Assembly (NCBI GenBank): GCA_023105745.1 | Contig: JALGQZ010000011.1 | Location: 17,386,975-17,450,974, forward strand | Source: Austropuccinia psidii | Lineage: Eukaryota > Basidiomycota > Pucciniomycetes > Pucciniales > Sphaerophragmiaceae | Direction of reading: 5' to 3' | DNA: 64,000 bases | Shown here: piece by piece, positions 1 through 10,106 of the stretch | How positions within the stretch are numbered: position 1 is the stretch's first letter | How the letters are laid out: the number at the start of each line of letters is the position of its first letter | Made by a program: the position numbers and the translations under genes | Notes under the pieces: model-generated | Databases searched by the model: none | Told to the model about the DNA's origin: nothing | Seen by the model: only the letters and a program-made list of their open reading frames with translations

Positions 1-1460
1 GATATATTTTTATTGTTAGAAAAAAATAAACATTTATAATATTATTGTTTTATACTAAAGAAGTTAAAAACAATATCTTTGGTCTGTTTTCTCTTACACT
101 CTTAAAATTGACTATTTTTGATTTTTCATCAAAGTTTCAAATACACACCTTAAATTTGGGGGGCTAGCCATGATATTTTACCTGTGAAATATTTTTATAT
201 CTTTCTTTAATCTTTTTCTTATATTGAAAAATTTAAAAATCCAGAAGAAATACTTATAATTGAAAAAAATCACACAAAATAAAACTTTTTTCATATTATA
301 AGTGAGGCTTTATTTTTCATTTCTCTTTTGAAAAACCTTTTTTACTTAAATAATTTCTTTTATCATTTATTTAAATGTCTGAAAACATGGTAAGACAAGA
401 AAATATTGAAACAGCATCAACAGCCACTAGCATCATTCCTGCAAGTACTGTTAATTATGACCATAATAGCACTGTTATTATAACTCAGGATAATCAAGAA
501 GAGCCAGTCATTTCTGTATTTTAACTTGGATATTAGTAATACACTCCAAAAATCAGAAACTTTGATCAATAGTAAGTTTTCGACATAGAAAAACTACTTT
601 TAAGCTCTTTTACTTATGATTATTCCTTCAACAAGATCAGGAGCAAGTTATAAACCTGCAAGAAGCTCTCAGGAAAGGTTATAGACATGATTATGACAGA
701 AGCCATTCAGTTGCATAAGGGAAAGGTTCATTAAATGAAGCCCAAACTGATGCACTATACCAATCTGAAGCTGATAACACTGTTTTACATTCAAAAAGAG
801 CTGAAACTGCCACAAAAGTCCTCAGTGGACATGAAAAAAGCCAGACAGAAGGCATAAAAAAATTCACTTCAGAAAAAAGAGCATCAAATCCTAGAATACC
901 TGGAGAGAAACTGCATGAACTCTTACCTGACTGTGAGAAAGCTTATGGGACATCCCAATAATTGCAAGTTACTGAATGGATGGCTTCCATTGATGGAAAA
1001 GAAGAAAATGATCATTTTAACAGAAGAATGGAGGAAAAACAACCCTCCACCACCCAAAAAGGTGCCAAAACCAGCCACAGCAGTCATCAGCAGAAATTCC
1101 AATGTGAGAAAGCTGTCACAAGCTCAGAAAAAGGAAAAGGGAAAAGAACCAGTCACAAAACCATACAGACAAGGATAAAGAATCCCAAAGATTCAACAGG
1201 ATGCCATGGGAAATGTATTTCAGATGGCCAGAACCATGATGGAAATGCAGAAAAGGGAGGAAGCCAAATTAAAATATCAGAAATGATCTCTGAGATTTTG
1301 GATGGAATTACAGCCTTTTACATAGCTATAAAGGAGGTAAAAATCATATTTCTGACAAAAGGTTAACTATTTGTAACAATCTTAAGACAAATAATTTCAG
1401 TTTAAACCAAATAAATGAAACAACTATGTGTTTTGAAAAAGTTTTAAGAAAAATTAAAAC
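1..1460 (+). mobile_element. Left part of relic Ty3/gypsy element B
   Basis: Oldest layer of the window. A G-run at 155-163 followed by CTAGCCATG resembles the primer-site region that follows the LTR in the related C, D, E and F copies, so bases 1 to about 150 are probably the end of B's 5' LTR. The leader and the 5' part of gag follow. B is interrupted at 1460 by element A and resumes at 11764; on removing A and one AAAAC duplication the decayed gag reading continues. The rest of the B 5' LTR lies left of the window. Confidence 0.65.
375..1455 (+). pseudogene. Decayed gag 5' region of element B, two overlapping frames
   Basis: An ATG at 375 starts a short frame ending near 522. Downstream, two frames are open over the same bases. 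One (962-1366) contains EWMASIDGKEE and continues, after removing element A, into the downstream gag. The other (about 915-1286) is basic and proline-rich (NNPPPPKKVPKP), has one in-frame TAA at 1176-1178 and ends with KLKYQK and a TGA at 1284-1286. The second frame is +1 relative to the first, the same relation seen in copies C, D and E. Stops and frameshifts show the copy is dead. No domain is recognised in either N-terminal part; assignment rests on position and similarity to the C-type gag. Confidence 0.6.
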
Positions 1461-2206
1461 TGTAACAACCATCCATCAGGGGTAAGGGTATTCATTCATA
1501 CACCCACTCAAACACCTCAAATCAGAAAATCCAGTATCTGCATCAGCATTCAGTTCCAGCAATCTTCATTCTGAAACAGGCATACAGTTTGGTACATCAA
1601 TACAGCCTGTCAATACCTGTACAGATTGGATTGACCCAATACAGTTTCAATACACCAGTATGAAACTGTATGATCACTCAAATACACCACACCTCTTGTA
1701 CAGGCTCTGTACAGCTGTACAGGACCTGTATTGGCCAGACTCAATTCAATCATCATTTATTCTCAAGAAAATTCTTCCTCTGGATCAGGGCTGGTGTTTC
1801 TCACATATACCAGCCCCTCTTTCTCCCCCCTGGGGACTTTTCCCCAGTTAATTAATTTAGTTTATTTATTATTTTATAATTATTCTTATCCTTATTTTGG
1901 ATATTATAATTATTTAATTTTAAGTTAGTCTTTGCATTTCTTTCTTTGCCTGTACAGTATGAGTTGGGTGGCCATATCCTTATTAACCCTTCTCTTTCCA
2001 TTCTGACAGGTTGAAACAGTGGACTTGGACTTGTTTGTGGTTGGCTCTTCTAGTTCTTACTCTTATTTCTTTGTTGCTGCTTTTCTCATATCTTTTATTA
2101 TAGTAATTCATTCCTCACACTGTTAAGTGTCTTTAATCTTTCCATATCCTTGAGCCCTCCATAAGTAAGTTCCAGGCCCTCCTCACTTCAAAGAGCCCCT
2201 GTGACA
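1461..2206 (+). repeat. 5' LTR of element A
   Basis: Starts TGTAACAACC and ends CCTGTGACA. It matches 10998-11758 nearly base for base over most of its length. It contains several TGTACAG motifs (1618-1730 and 1948), a TATA-like CATATA near 1804, and a perfect 7-bp hairpin (CTGGGGA, loop CTTT, TCCCCAG at 1830-1847). This is followed by AGTTAATTAATTTA (1846-1859), which is complementary to the bases just after the LTR. Confidence 0.95.
1846..1859 (+). promoter_or_regulatory. Candidate self-primer / start of R in A LTR
   Basis: AGTTAATTAATTTA is the exact reverse complement of 2208-2221, the primer-binding position directly after the 5' LTR. A TATA-like CATATA lies about 40 bases upstream. Chromoviruses of the Tf1/sushi type prime reverse transcription with the first bases of their own RNA, and this arrangement fits. 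The transcript start is inferred, and the sequence is AT-rich and partly palindromic, so chance is not excluded. Confidence 0.5.
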
Positions 2207-2221
2207 TTAAATTAATTAACT
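2207..2221 (+). promoter_or_regulatory. Primer-binding position of element A
   Basis: Begins one base after the LTR terminus. It does not start with TGG, so an ordinary tRNA 3' end is not an obvious primer. Fourteen of its fifteen bases pair with 1846-1859 in the same LTR. Confidence 0.55.
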
Positions 2222-2962
2222 CATATTTGATTCTTTCTTTTCATTCATTTATATTCATTTCTCTCATTCATCAATTATGATCTTCTTTATGACTTAATGA
2301 TCTTTAATGATTATGAATTTTCTCTCTCATCAATTTCATCTCATTCATTTCATTCATATGGAATTGATTCTTCTTCTTTCTTAATCATTGCTGACCATTT
2401 CATTCACTTCATTTCATTTTATCAAATCAAATTTTTATGTGTTCTTATTCAGCTCTTATTCAGGATTGATTATTGGTTTAATTGATTGGATTATTTCATT
2501 GGGATTCATTGGTTTATTGATTCAGCGGCTCAGGATTCCTATTTGGATTGGATTGATTTATTTTGACTTCTCAAGATACTGATTGACCCTCAAGAGCTGA
2601 TTTTGATTATTGATTGACTTTGAATCCTCAAGAATTGATTTTAATTATTGACTGATTTCGACTCATCAAGATATTGAATTGATTCCTGAAGACTTCAAAT
2701 TGATTGATTGATTCCTCAAGACCTTGATTTCATATTTAAGACACTGATTCATTGATTGAATATTGATTTATTGTTGATTTACTCAAGACTATTGATATTT
2801 GATTTGAATTGATTGTTGATTGCTGAATTGATTTGACTGAATTTGATTTCACCTCAAGATTTGAATTGATTCCTCAAGATTCATCAAGTTTTATTGTGAT
2901 TGATTTGGCCAAGTTTTGATTTCTATTCTCATACCATCAAGTTTATTTCATTTTTATTCAAA
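2222..2962 (+). other. Untranslated leader of element A, TGATT-rich
   Basis: No supported gene. The stretch is low in complexity on the + strand, with many irregular repeats of TTGATTGATT and CTCAAGA(T/C). It lies between the primer-binding position and the gag ATG. Confidence 0.7.
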
Positions 2963-4325
2963 ATGCCAGTTCAGCATAGCCCCCCAGGCAAAAATACTAG
3001 ATCCCAAAGAATTCAAGCTGTTCTCACTCCTACAGCAAGGGATCCTCTTGACCGCACACCATCAGTTCATCAACTGAGTGCAAACTTGGACAGAGGACCA
3101 CCAATGGAAGGGGCAGCACCCTCAAGAAGAGGTGGAATGAAATCTAGAAGATCAAGATCTTTCTCTGGACTTTTGGGTGGCTACCCTGGCATGTCTGAAG
3201 GTGCAAGAGAAAGACAAGGTGAAGCTGAAGATGAAGAGGGGGAAGAGTCTGTGGAAGAGGAAGATTCTGGGGAAACTGAAGTGGCAGATGACTTGGCAAA
3301 TGCTCCAGAGGTGCCTCAGGGTTCTAATCTAGCCCTTTCTAGTCAACCTCTTGTCTCTCAAACTGATCCAAGTCGCCTCAAGATGATGGAGCAGATGACT
3401 CAATTCATGGGGCAACTCAATCAAGCAGTTGCTCCCAGGGACAATTCTAAAGCCCCTGCTTTCAAGACTCCATCCATGAAGGCACCTGATTCTTTTGATG
3501 GTACTCAAGCTCATAAATTGAGAGGATTTATCCAATCCTGTCAATTAATCTTCCATAATGATCCAGCAAATTTCTTCTCTGACAGGAAGAAAGTTCTTTA
3601 CTCAACTGCTTTTCTCACTGGTAGAGCTGGAAAGTGGATTGAACCCTATCTCTCAAATATTTCCAATGAAGACCCTTCCTACCTCCTCAATAATTGGCCA
3701 TTATTTGAATCTCAATTATTCACTCTGTTTGGTGACCCCAATGAAGTCAGGAAAGCTGAACAAGAGTTGGACAATTTGAGGATGAAGGAGAGTGGTCATG
3801 TTTCCTTGTACATTGCAGATTTCAGAAGCTTAATGTCAAGAATTGGAGATTGGGGGGAAAGAGCTTATATCCATGTTTACAGAAGAGGATTGGAATCAAG
3901 ATTATTGGATCAGTTGGCTTCTCACCCTGGAACCTTTGATACTCTTCAAGAACTTATGGATGTCACTCTAGAATTAGACACCAGATATCATGAGAGGCAA
4001 AAAGAAAAAGGGTGGCAATCAAGAGAAGAAGCCTCCAGTCATTGGATCCAATCAATCTAGGCCTCCTCAAAATTCATCTACAAAGAGGCCTCACCAGAAG
4101 AAGAACGAGAAGGGCAAGCAATTTAAATCTTCAAAGGACAAGCCCCATGCCGCTCTCCTCAATAAGGACAATAAATTAATTGGTTCTGAAAAGGAGAGGA
4201 GGATCAAAGAGGGGTTGTGTACTTATTGTGGTGGAAAGCACCCAATTGAAAAATGCTTCAAGAGACCTCAGAACAAGCCTGGGTCATCATCAAGAGGCTT
4301 TCCTAGCAAGCAGGGAAAAGTCTGA
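2963..4325 (+). pseudogene. gag: Gag of element A (one frameshift)
   Basis: Structural polyprotein of the chromovirus. The start is set at the ATG at 2963 (MPVQHSPPGKNTRSQR); the frame is open 21 codons further up, but that extension lies in the TGATT-rich leader. A serine/arginine and acidic low-complexity N-terminus (EDEEGEESVEEEDSGETE) precedes a capsid-like block (DSFDGTQAHKLRGFIQSC, AGKWIEPYL, MSRIGDWGERAYIHVYRRGL) typical of Ty3-type gag. Near 4000, in an A-rich stretch, the reading moves to another frame, where a nucleic-acid-binding tail ends in a zinc knuckle CTYCGGKHPIEKC. Its spacing is C-x2-C-x3-H-x4-C, one residue short of the usual CCHC box. Gag ends with TGA at 4323-4325. A -1 slippery heptamer, GGGAAAA, lies four bases before the stop. 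Confidence 0.85.
4313..4319 (+). promoter_or_regulatory. Candidate -1 frameshift site gag/pol of element A
   Basis: G GGA AAA is in the correct X XXY YYZ phase for the gag frame. The gag stop follows at 4323. The -1 frame is open from 4307 and runs without a stop into pol, so slippage here would give a Gag-Pol fusion. A 12-bp palindrome (GCACAATTGTGC) about 50 bases downstream may or may not act as a stimulator. Confidence 0.55.
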
Positions 4326-7300
4326 GTGGGAATCATGATGTGTTCAATGGTTCTCACTTATTTCCTTCAAGAGCACAATTGTGCACTCTGAATACTAGTG
4401 TCAAGAAATCTTTAAAATTTCTTATTTTCTCTTCTGTCTCTGATATTTTTGATAGTATTCTCATTGATTCTGGTGCTACAAACTCTTTTATTGCAAAGAA
4501 TTTTGTTCTCAAGTACTCATTGACTCTGTCAGAGCTCCCTGAAAAGATTCCTCTTTTCATTTTGGATTCTAATGAATCCCCTGCCTTGTTCATCACCCAT
4601 TATACCAAGTGGGTAGTTGACTTGCCTTCCTTCCCGAGCTTTGAATGGGACTTCTTTATCATAGATTCACCCAAGGGAGAAGACCTGATATTGGGCTATG
4701 ATTTCCTTTACCATTTTAATCCCATTATTGATTGGAAAAATGGATTGATCACCTATGATTCTAGTCATAAGGATTCTAGTGGTATTATTCCTTCTACTAG
4801 TAATGACTTAGCCACTGCTGTCAACAGTGTTGCTCTGGTTGGTGAACTTAAGACACGTTCCCTTCCTTCTTCTGTCCATATCCCTTCCATCATTCCTTCT
4901 CAGTCATTACTTCAATTAAGAGATGAAGTCTTCAAAGAGATAAAGGATGTTGGCCAAGATGTTGCCATATCTTCACTTCATCTCTTTCAAGGGGATATGG
5001 ACCTTCCTCCCTTATCTTTTCATGCATCCCTGGAGGAGCAGTGGGATGAGGAGGAAGAGCCAGAAGAAATTGGAACTGTGTTGAAGGTAGTCCCTCCTGC
5101 TTATCACCAATATTTGGATGTATTCTCCAAGGTGAAAGCAGAGAAACTTCCTCCACACCGCGCCTGTGATCACCATATCCAATTGGAGGGTCTTCTACCT
5201 CCAATTGGTGTTATCTACTCATTATCAAATCAAGAGTCAGAAACACTGTGGGCCTACATTTCAGAGAATGTAGAGAAAGGTTTCATAAGACCAAGCTCCT
5301 CTTCAACAGGAGCACCTGTCCTTCTTGTCAAGAAAAAGGATGGAGGTCTTTGTTTGTGTGTTGACTATTGCAAACTCAATGCTGTCACTAGGAAGAACAG
5401 ATATCCTGTTCCTCCTATGAACCAGCTCCTTACTGTATTCAATGGTTCCACTATATTCTCCAAGATAGATTTGAGTGGTGCATATAACCTTCTGAGAATC
5501 AAAGAGGGGGATGAGCACTTAACTGCCTTCAGAACCAAGTATGGTAGTTATGAGTATCTGCTCATGCCATTTGGTTTGACCAATGCTCCTGCTTCTTTCC
5601 AGAATCTTGTAAATGATATATTTGCAGATTTCTTGGATGTGTTTGTTGTGGTTTATCTAGATGATATTATGGTATTCTCAAATTCTGAGGAAGAACATGT
5701 CAAACATGTGACCTCTGTCCTCCAAAGACTCAGAGAAAATAATTTATTTGCCAAAGCCTCCAAGTGTGAATTCCATGCCTCAAGTGTGGAATACTTGGGC
5801 TATGTTGTTTCAAGTGATGGCCTCAAGATGGATTCTTCAAAGGTTCAGCAAATCCTCAATTGGCCTCAGCCCAAAAACATCAAGGCCCTTCAATCTTTTC
5901 TTGGCTTTGCCAATTTTTATTGTCGTTTCATTAAAAATTATTCCAAAAAAATCACTTCTCTCACTTCCCTTCTCAAAAAAGATTCTCCCTTTATCTTCAA
6001 TGATGAAGCTCTTAGTCAGTTTCAAGCACTCAAAGAAGCTTTCACCTCTGCTCCTATCTTATCCCATTTCAATCCATCTCTACCTACTATTGTAGAGACT
6101 GATGCTTCTGATTATGCATTGGGCGCCGTACTGAGTCAGGTGAATGACTCAGGAAAGCATCCCATTGCATTTGATAGTCGCAAGCTCTTACCAGCCAAAC
6201 TCAACTATGAAATTCATGACAAGGAACTCCTTGGCATAGTTTGGGCTCTCAAGCGCTGGAGAGCATTTCTTCTTTCTCTTTCCAATTCTTTTGAAGTCTT
6301 GACAGACCACTCTTCCTTGCAGTATTTCATGTCTTCCACAGTTCTTACTTGTTGTCAGGCCCGTGGGGCTGAATTTCTCTCAGAATTTCACTTCACTATC
6401 ACTTACTGCCCAGGCAGGCTGGCCACTTTACCAGATGCCTTGTCACGTTGGGACAACGTGTACCCAGAGAGGGGGGTGGACTTCATCAGCAAGAATCCTC
6501 AAAATTTTCATCAAGTACTTAAGCAAGATGGAATTCAAGAGTCAAGATTCTTCTCAATCAAAGTGGAGATTTTCTCAGATTTAGTAGACAAGATTCAAAA
6601 AGTAGTATGGAAAGACAAAGACTATAAAGAAATACTCAAGCAACTAGCAAGAGGTGAATCAGTTCCAGATTATTCTCTTGAACCTCAAGCCAAGTTATTA
6701 TTATTCAAAGATAGAGTGGTAATCCCAAGCAATGAAGAACTCCAACTCAATATTCTTCAAAAGCATCATGACTCACCATTGGCTGGCCATCCTGGCCAGG
6801 AGAAAACCCTCAAGCTCATCAAGAGGGATTTTTATTGGGCTGGCATGAATCAATTCATCAAGGACTATGTGTCCTCATGTCAGCAATGTTCAAGGAACAA
6901 GAACATTCATCACAAGAAGTTTGGATTACTCAAGCCTCTTTCAATTCTGTCTGGTCCTTGGAATTCATTATCAATGGACTTCATCACTCAATTGCCACTG
7001 TCAAACAACTTTGATTCAATTTTAGTAGTTGTAGACAGATTCTCAAAAATGGCAATCTTCATTCCAAATTATGGAACAATCACTGATCTGGACTTAGCTC
7101 AAATCTTCATTAGCCATGTATTTTCCAAGCATGGACTCCCAGTCAGTATTGTCAGTGATAGAGGATCCTTATTTGTTTCATCATTTTGGACTCAATTGTG
7201 TCAGCAGCTCAAGATATCAAGAGATCTTTCAACTGCCTTTCACCCTGAAACAGATGGACAGACAGAGAGGGTAAATCAGATACTAGAACAGTACCTTTGG

Positions 7301-8041
7301 ATGTATGTCAGCTATCATCAAGATGACTGGTACACCTGGCTCCCTCCGGCTAAATCTGCCTATAATAATGCAGAACATTCATCAACCAAGCAATCACCTT
7401 TTTTCACCATTTATGGAAGAAATCCCAGCTTTGACTCAATCCATATTTCTCAAGACTCACCTGCTGGAAAGTTATCAAAAAAACTCCAATCAGTACAGCA
7501 AGTTGTCAAAGAAGAATTAGAGTCAGCAATAAGGAGATTCAAGAAGTATGCAGATAGAAATAGAGAAATTCCACCTGATTTCCAACCTGGGGAAAAATTA
7601 TGGCTAGCTTCCAAGAACATCAAGACAACAAGACCCACCAAGAAGTTATCAGAAAGATGGTTGGGACCTTTTGAAGTTCTGAAGAAGATTGGCAGTCATG
7701 CATATCACCTCAAGTTGCCTCAGCAATGGAAGACAGTTCACCCTGTATTCCATGTGTCCTTATTAGAACCAGTCAAGCATTCAACTATCCCAAATCATCA
7801 TCAATTGCTGCCACCACCAGTTTTAGTGGAGGAGCAAGAAGAATGGGAAGTGGCTCAGGTTCTGGACTCAAAACTCAAAAGAGGTAAATTATGGTATCTT
7901 GTAGAGTGGAAAGGATTCATTGAAGACCCAGAAAGAACCACTTGGGAACCAGCTTCAAACCTTACCAACTCACCAGATTTTGTCAAGGACTTCCATTCAT
8001 TGTATCCAGACAAGCCTGGTGCAAATACCTCAAGAGTTTGA
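4319..8041 (+). CDS. pol: Pol polyprotein of chromovirus A
   Basis: Uninterrupted frame of about 1,240 codons, entered most likely by -1 frameshift at 4313-4319. Numbering from codon 4340: aspartic protease with DSG at 43-45; reverse transcriptase with VDY..LN at 341-347 and YLDD at 439-442; RNase H with TDAS (Asp588); integrase zinc finger H810, H817, C847, C850; integrase core D880, D940, E976 (D-D-35-E); and a C-terminal chromodomain at about 1168-1225 (WYLVEWKGF), which in this family can direct integration to marked chromatin. Cys or Trp replaces a usually conserved Arg at several sites (338, 344, 671, 672, 690, 987), all CGN-to-TGN/TGG type changes. Activity is therefore doubtful although the frame is open. 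Confidence 0.95.
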   Translation, partial: SLSGNHDVFNGSHLFPSRAQLCTLNTSVKKSLKFLIFSSVSDIFDSILIDSGATNSFIAKNFVLKYSLTLSELPEKIPLFILDSNESPALFITHYTKWVVDLPSFPSFEWDFFIIDSPKGEDLILGYDFLYHFNPIIDWKNGLITYDSSHKDSSGIIPSTSNDLATAVNSVALVGELKTRSLPSSVHIPSIIPSQSLLQLRDEVFKEIKDVGQDVAISSLHLFQGDMDLPPLSFHASLEEQWDEEEEPEEIGTVLKVVPPAYHQYLDVFSKVKAEKLPPHRACDHHIQLEGLLPPIGVIYSLSNQESETLWAYISENVEKGFIRPSSSSTGAPVLLVKKKDGGLCLCVDYCKLNAVTRKNRYPVPPMNQLLTVFNGSTIFSKIDLSGAYNLLRIKEGDEHLTAFRTKYGSYEYLLMPFGLTNAPASFQNLVNDIFADFLDVFVVVYLDDIMVFSNSEEEHVKHVTSVLQRLRENNLFAKASKCEFHASSVEYLGYVVSSDGLKMDSSKVQQILNWPQPKNIKALQSFLGFANFYCRFIKNYSKKITSLTSLLKKDSPFIFNDEALSQFQALKEAFTSAPILSHFNPSLPTIVETDASDYALGAVLSQVNDSGKHPIAFDSRKLLPAKLNYEIHDKELLGIVWALKRWRAFLLSLSNSFEVLTDHSSLQYFMSSTVLTCCQARGAEFLSEFHFTITYCPGRLATLPDALSRWDNVYPERGVDFISKNPQNFHQVLKQDGIQESRFFSIKVEIFSDLVDKIQKVVWKDKDYKEILKQLARGESVPDYSLEPQAKLLLFKDRVVIPSNEELQLNILQKHHDSPLAGHPGQEKTLKLIKRDFYWAGMNQFIKDYVSSCQQCSRNKNIHHKKFGLLKPLSILSGPWNSLSMDFITQLPLSNNFDSILVVVDRFSKMAIFIPNYGTITDLDLAQIFISHVFSKHGLPVSIVSDRGSLFVSSFWTQLCQQLKISRDLSTAFHPETDGQTERVNQILEQYLWMYVSYHQDDWYTWLPPAKSAYNNAEHSSTKQSPFFTIYGRNPSFDSIHISQDSPAGKLSKKLQSVQQVVKEELESAIRRFKKYADRNREIPPDFQPGEKLWLASKNIKTTRPTKKLSERWLGPFEVLKKIGSHAYHLKLPQQWKTVHPVFHVSLLEPVKHSTIPNHHQLLPPPVLVEEQEEWEVAQVLDSKLKRGKLWYLVEWKGFIEDPERTTWEPASNLTNSPDFVKDFHSLYPDKPGANTSRV

Positions 8042-8042
8042 T

Positions 8043-8540
8043 TTATGGTGCTTGGTGGGGAGAAGAAGTTATGAAAGTAAGTTCCTCTCCTGGCATGCAC
8101 CTTTAAGGGGGTATTCTACCCATATGTTGTTGTAAGCATCACCTTGGCCACTTTGTGAGCACTTGTCAATTCTCCGGACAGGTTTAGGAAGCTTACAACA
8201 CCAATACCCTCCAATTTGGACCTTATCAAGATATGGCCAAATGTTTCTTTCTTTAATTTTCTTTCTTTCTCTTTTATTTATCATTTCATTTATGCCAATC
8301 ATCATAATTCAAGACATTCATTACTTCAAGTCATTTACGGCAATTCTTTTCAGAAGTCATTTATGGCAATTCATCTCAGAAGTCATTTATGGAAATTCTT
8401 TTCAATTTTATGGTGCTTGGTGGGGAGTGGAAGTTATGAAAGTAAGTTCCATCTCCTGGTATTCATCCCTGAGGGTTCTACTTCTTGTAAAACATTACCT
8501 TGGCCACTCTGTGAGCATCAAACGCTTGGTTTTCATTTTT
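8043..8540 (+). repeat. Imperfect direct duplication after pol of A
   Basis: About 120 bases starting TTATGGTGCTTGGTGGGGAG at 8043 recur at 8408, 365 bases later. Both copies include GAAGTTATGAAAGTAAGTTC and CCTTGGCCACT(T/C)TGTGAGCA. Between them, near 8329, 8354 and 8380, lie three units of about 26 bases starting AAGTCATTTA(C/T)GG. Confidence 0.8.
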
Positions 8541-8811
8541 CAGACACTTTTTGGCCAGAATCAAGCAACTCACCACAAGAAGGACCAACCATCAGGATTT
8601 TTTCTTTATTTCTTTCTTTACTCTCATTTTCTCTTATTCTTTTATTTTTTCTTTCTTTATTTACTTGTATAATTTTCTTTCTTTTATTTCCTTAAAGCAG
8701 CAACATCCCCTCCCAAATCATGTATTGGGAGGTTCCATTATTTTTTCATTTTTTAGTATTTATAAGAGTGGGGATAGAAGTAAAACCAAACACAAACAAG
8801 GAAAAGGAAAA
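8541..8811 (+). other. Non-coding stretch between duplication and antisense gene
   Basis: T-rich, no supported gene. An 8-bp perfect stem (CCTCCCAA at 8709-8716 with TTGGGAGG at 8725-8732) lies where the sense and antisense transcripts would converge. A TATA-like TATTTATAA follows near 8758 on the + strand. Confidence 0.5.
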
Positions 8812-10106
8812 CTAGTTATCTCTACCCAAATCATCAAAAGTTCTCTGGAAATCATTTATCAACTCATCTTCATACCAGGCAAACTTTGCAGCCATCTCTT
8901 CAGAAGCAGTACCTGGAATAGTCCTGTCATTGGCATACATAATCACCTCTCTGCTAGTTCTATCAACCCTCCTGAAAAATCTGGCCACAGCATCTTGATT
9001 TTCACTAGCCACGTTGGGATCTTCTCTGGTAACCCGGATAGGCCAACGTTTTCTTCTTTGGAAAACTTGAGCAGCAGGAAACGGCAAAGGGGACAATCCA
9101 TATCTTCTTCTGTTGGAGCTGGCCACAGGTGGGAGTTGACGGGAGGTGTTTATGGGTGAGTTTCTGGACTGTTGAACTGGTGATGGTCTTACTGCTGGAT
9201 TCAAGGCAGGCCTGGTGGTGTGGGGAGTAGTTGGTGAAGGAGGAGGAAGGGTTGTAGGAATGGAAGCAAGCATTGGTTGGAAGGTTCTTGGAGGGCTGGG
9301 AATAACTTGACTTTGGAATCTAGTGTTGGCAAGAGGTTGAGAAGAGGAATTGCTGGATGGATGGCCAATTGAAGTAGGAATAACTTGAACTTCTTCACCA
9401 TCCAACTCATCACTTCCTTCAGCATCTGGATCTGTTGGGGAATCAACAATTCTTCTTAGTTTCTTCACTACTTTCACCACTCCATCAGCATTGGTCCTTG
9501 AAATCGGGATTTCTGAGCTGTAGTGTATGGGCCTACCACCAATTGCAATGGACCCTCCAACATTAGTCCACCTGGCCACATCCCTCTGCCTGGAACCAGT
9601 CACTAAATCAAAATATCAGTATTAATTCAATCAAAATATGCAAATCACTCACATTGAGAAAATCCAGAAGTTGCATCAGGGGTACGTTCCTCAAGAATGG
9701 GGAATTCCTGCCCATAAGGCCCATCTTTCCTGCTCCATAAGTGTCTCCTGACCTGGGACAAAGTTGATCCGGTACGACAACATGGCTTCTTCCCAACAAA
9801 GCGAAAATGGCATTTTGACGATCAAGGATTGTAATGTTGAAAGCACTCCTTACCCCTGGCCAAACATTCAGTACAGGCAGGATCAAGAACTTCAACTGCT
9901 CTGAACCCATCATAGGTTTGGGAGGGGTCAAAATGGCCAGAAGACGCCATGGAAGGGGAGGACAATTGACTGAAGACGCCATAACCATGAAGAGCAGACG
10001 GTGGCAGTACAGAAGGAGAAGATTCAGTGAGCTCAGTCAGTTTGGAACTCATTACTGAAGAATATGCAAGCAGAAGATTCAAGACGTCAGAATCAATCCA
10101 CTCCAT
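8812..10106 (-). pseudogene. Antisense spliced gene in chromovirus A, Zn2Cys6-like
   Basis: Lies between pol and the 3' LTR on the opposite strand. Exon 1 is 10106-9653 and exon 2 is 9602-8812, with a 50-nt GTGAGT...TTTAG intron; the joined frame is 414 codons. Residues 78-109 show C-x2-C-x6-C-x10-C-x2-R-x6-C (CTECLARGKEC, then CHFRFVGKKPC). This is the spacing of fungal Zn(II)2Cys6 DNA-binding domains, with the fifth ligand changed to Arg (TGC to CGC). A TGA interrupts the motif at 9822-9824 (codon 95). The rest is a Ser/Pro-rich middle and a charged C-terminus (EEMAAKFAWYEDELINDF). Start could be Met1 or Met19. The function is unknown; a DNA-binding regulator is an inference from the cysteine spacing. 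The stop and lost ligand suggest this copy is dead. Confidence 0.75.
9603..9652 (-). other. Intron in the antisense gene
   Basis: On the minus strand it starts GTGAGTGATTTG and ends GATTTAG. Removing it joins ...GFSQ to LTGSRQRDVARW in phase 1, keeping one reading frame from exon 1 to the final stop. Fifty nt is a normal fungal intron size. Confidence 0.75.
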
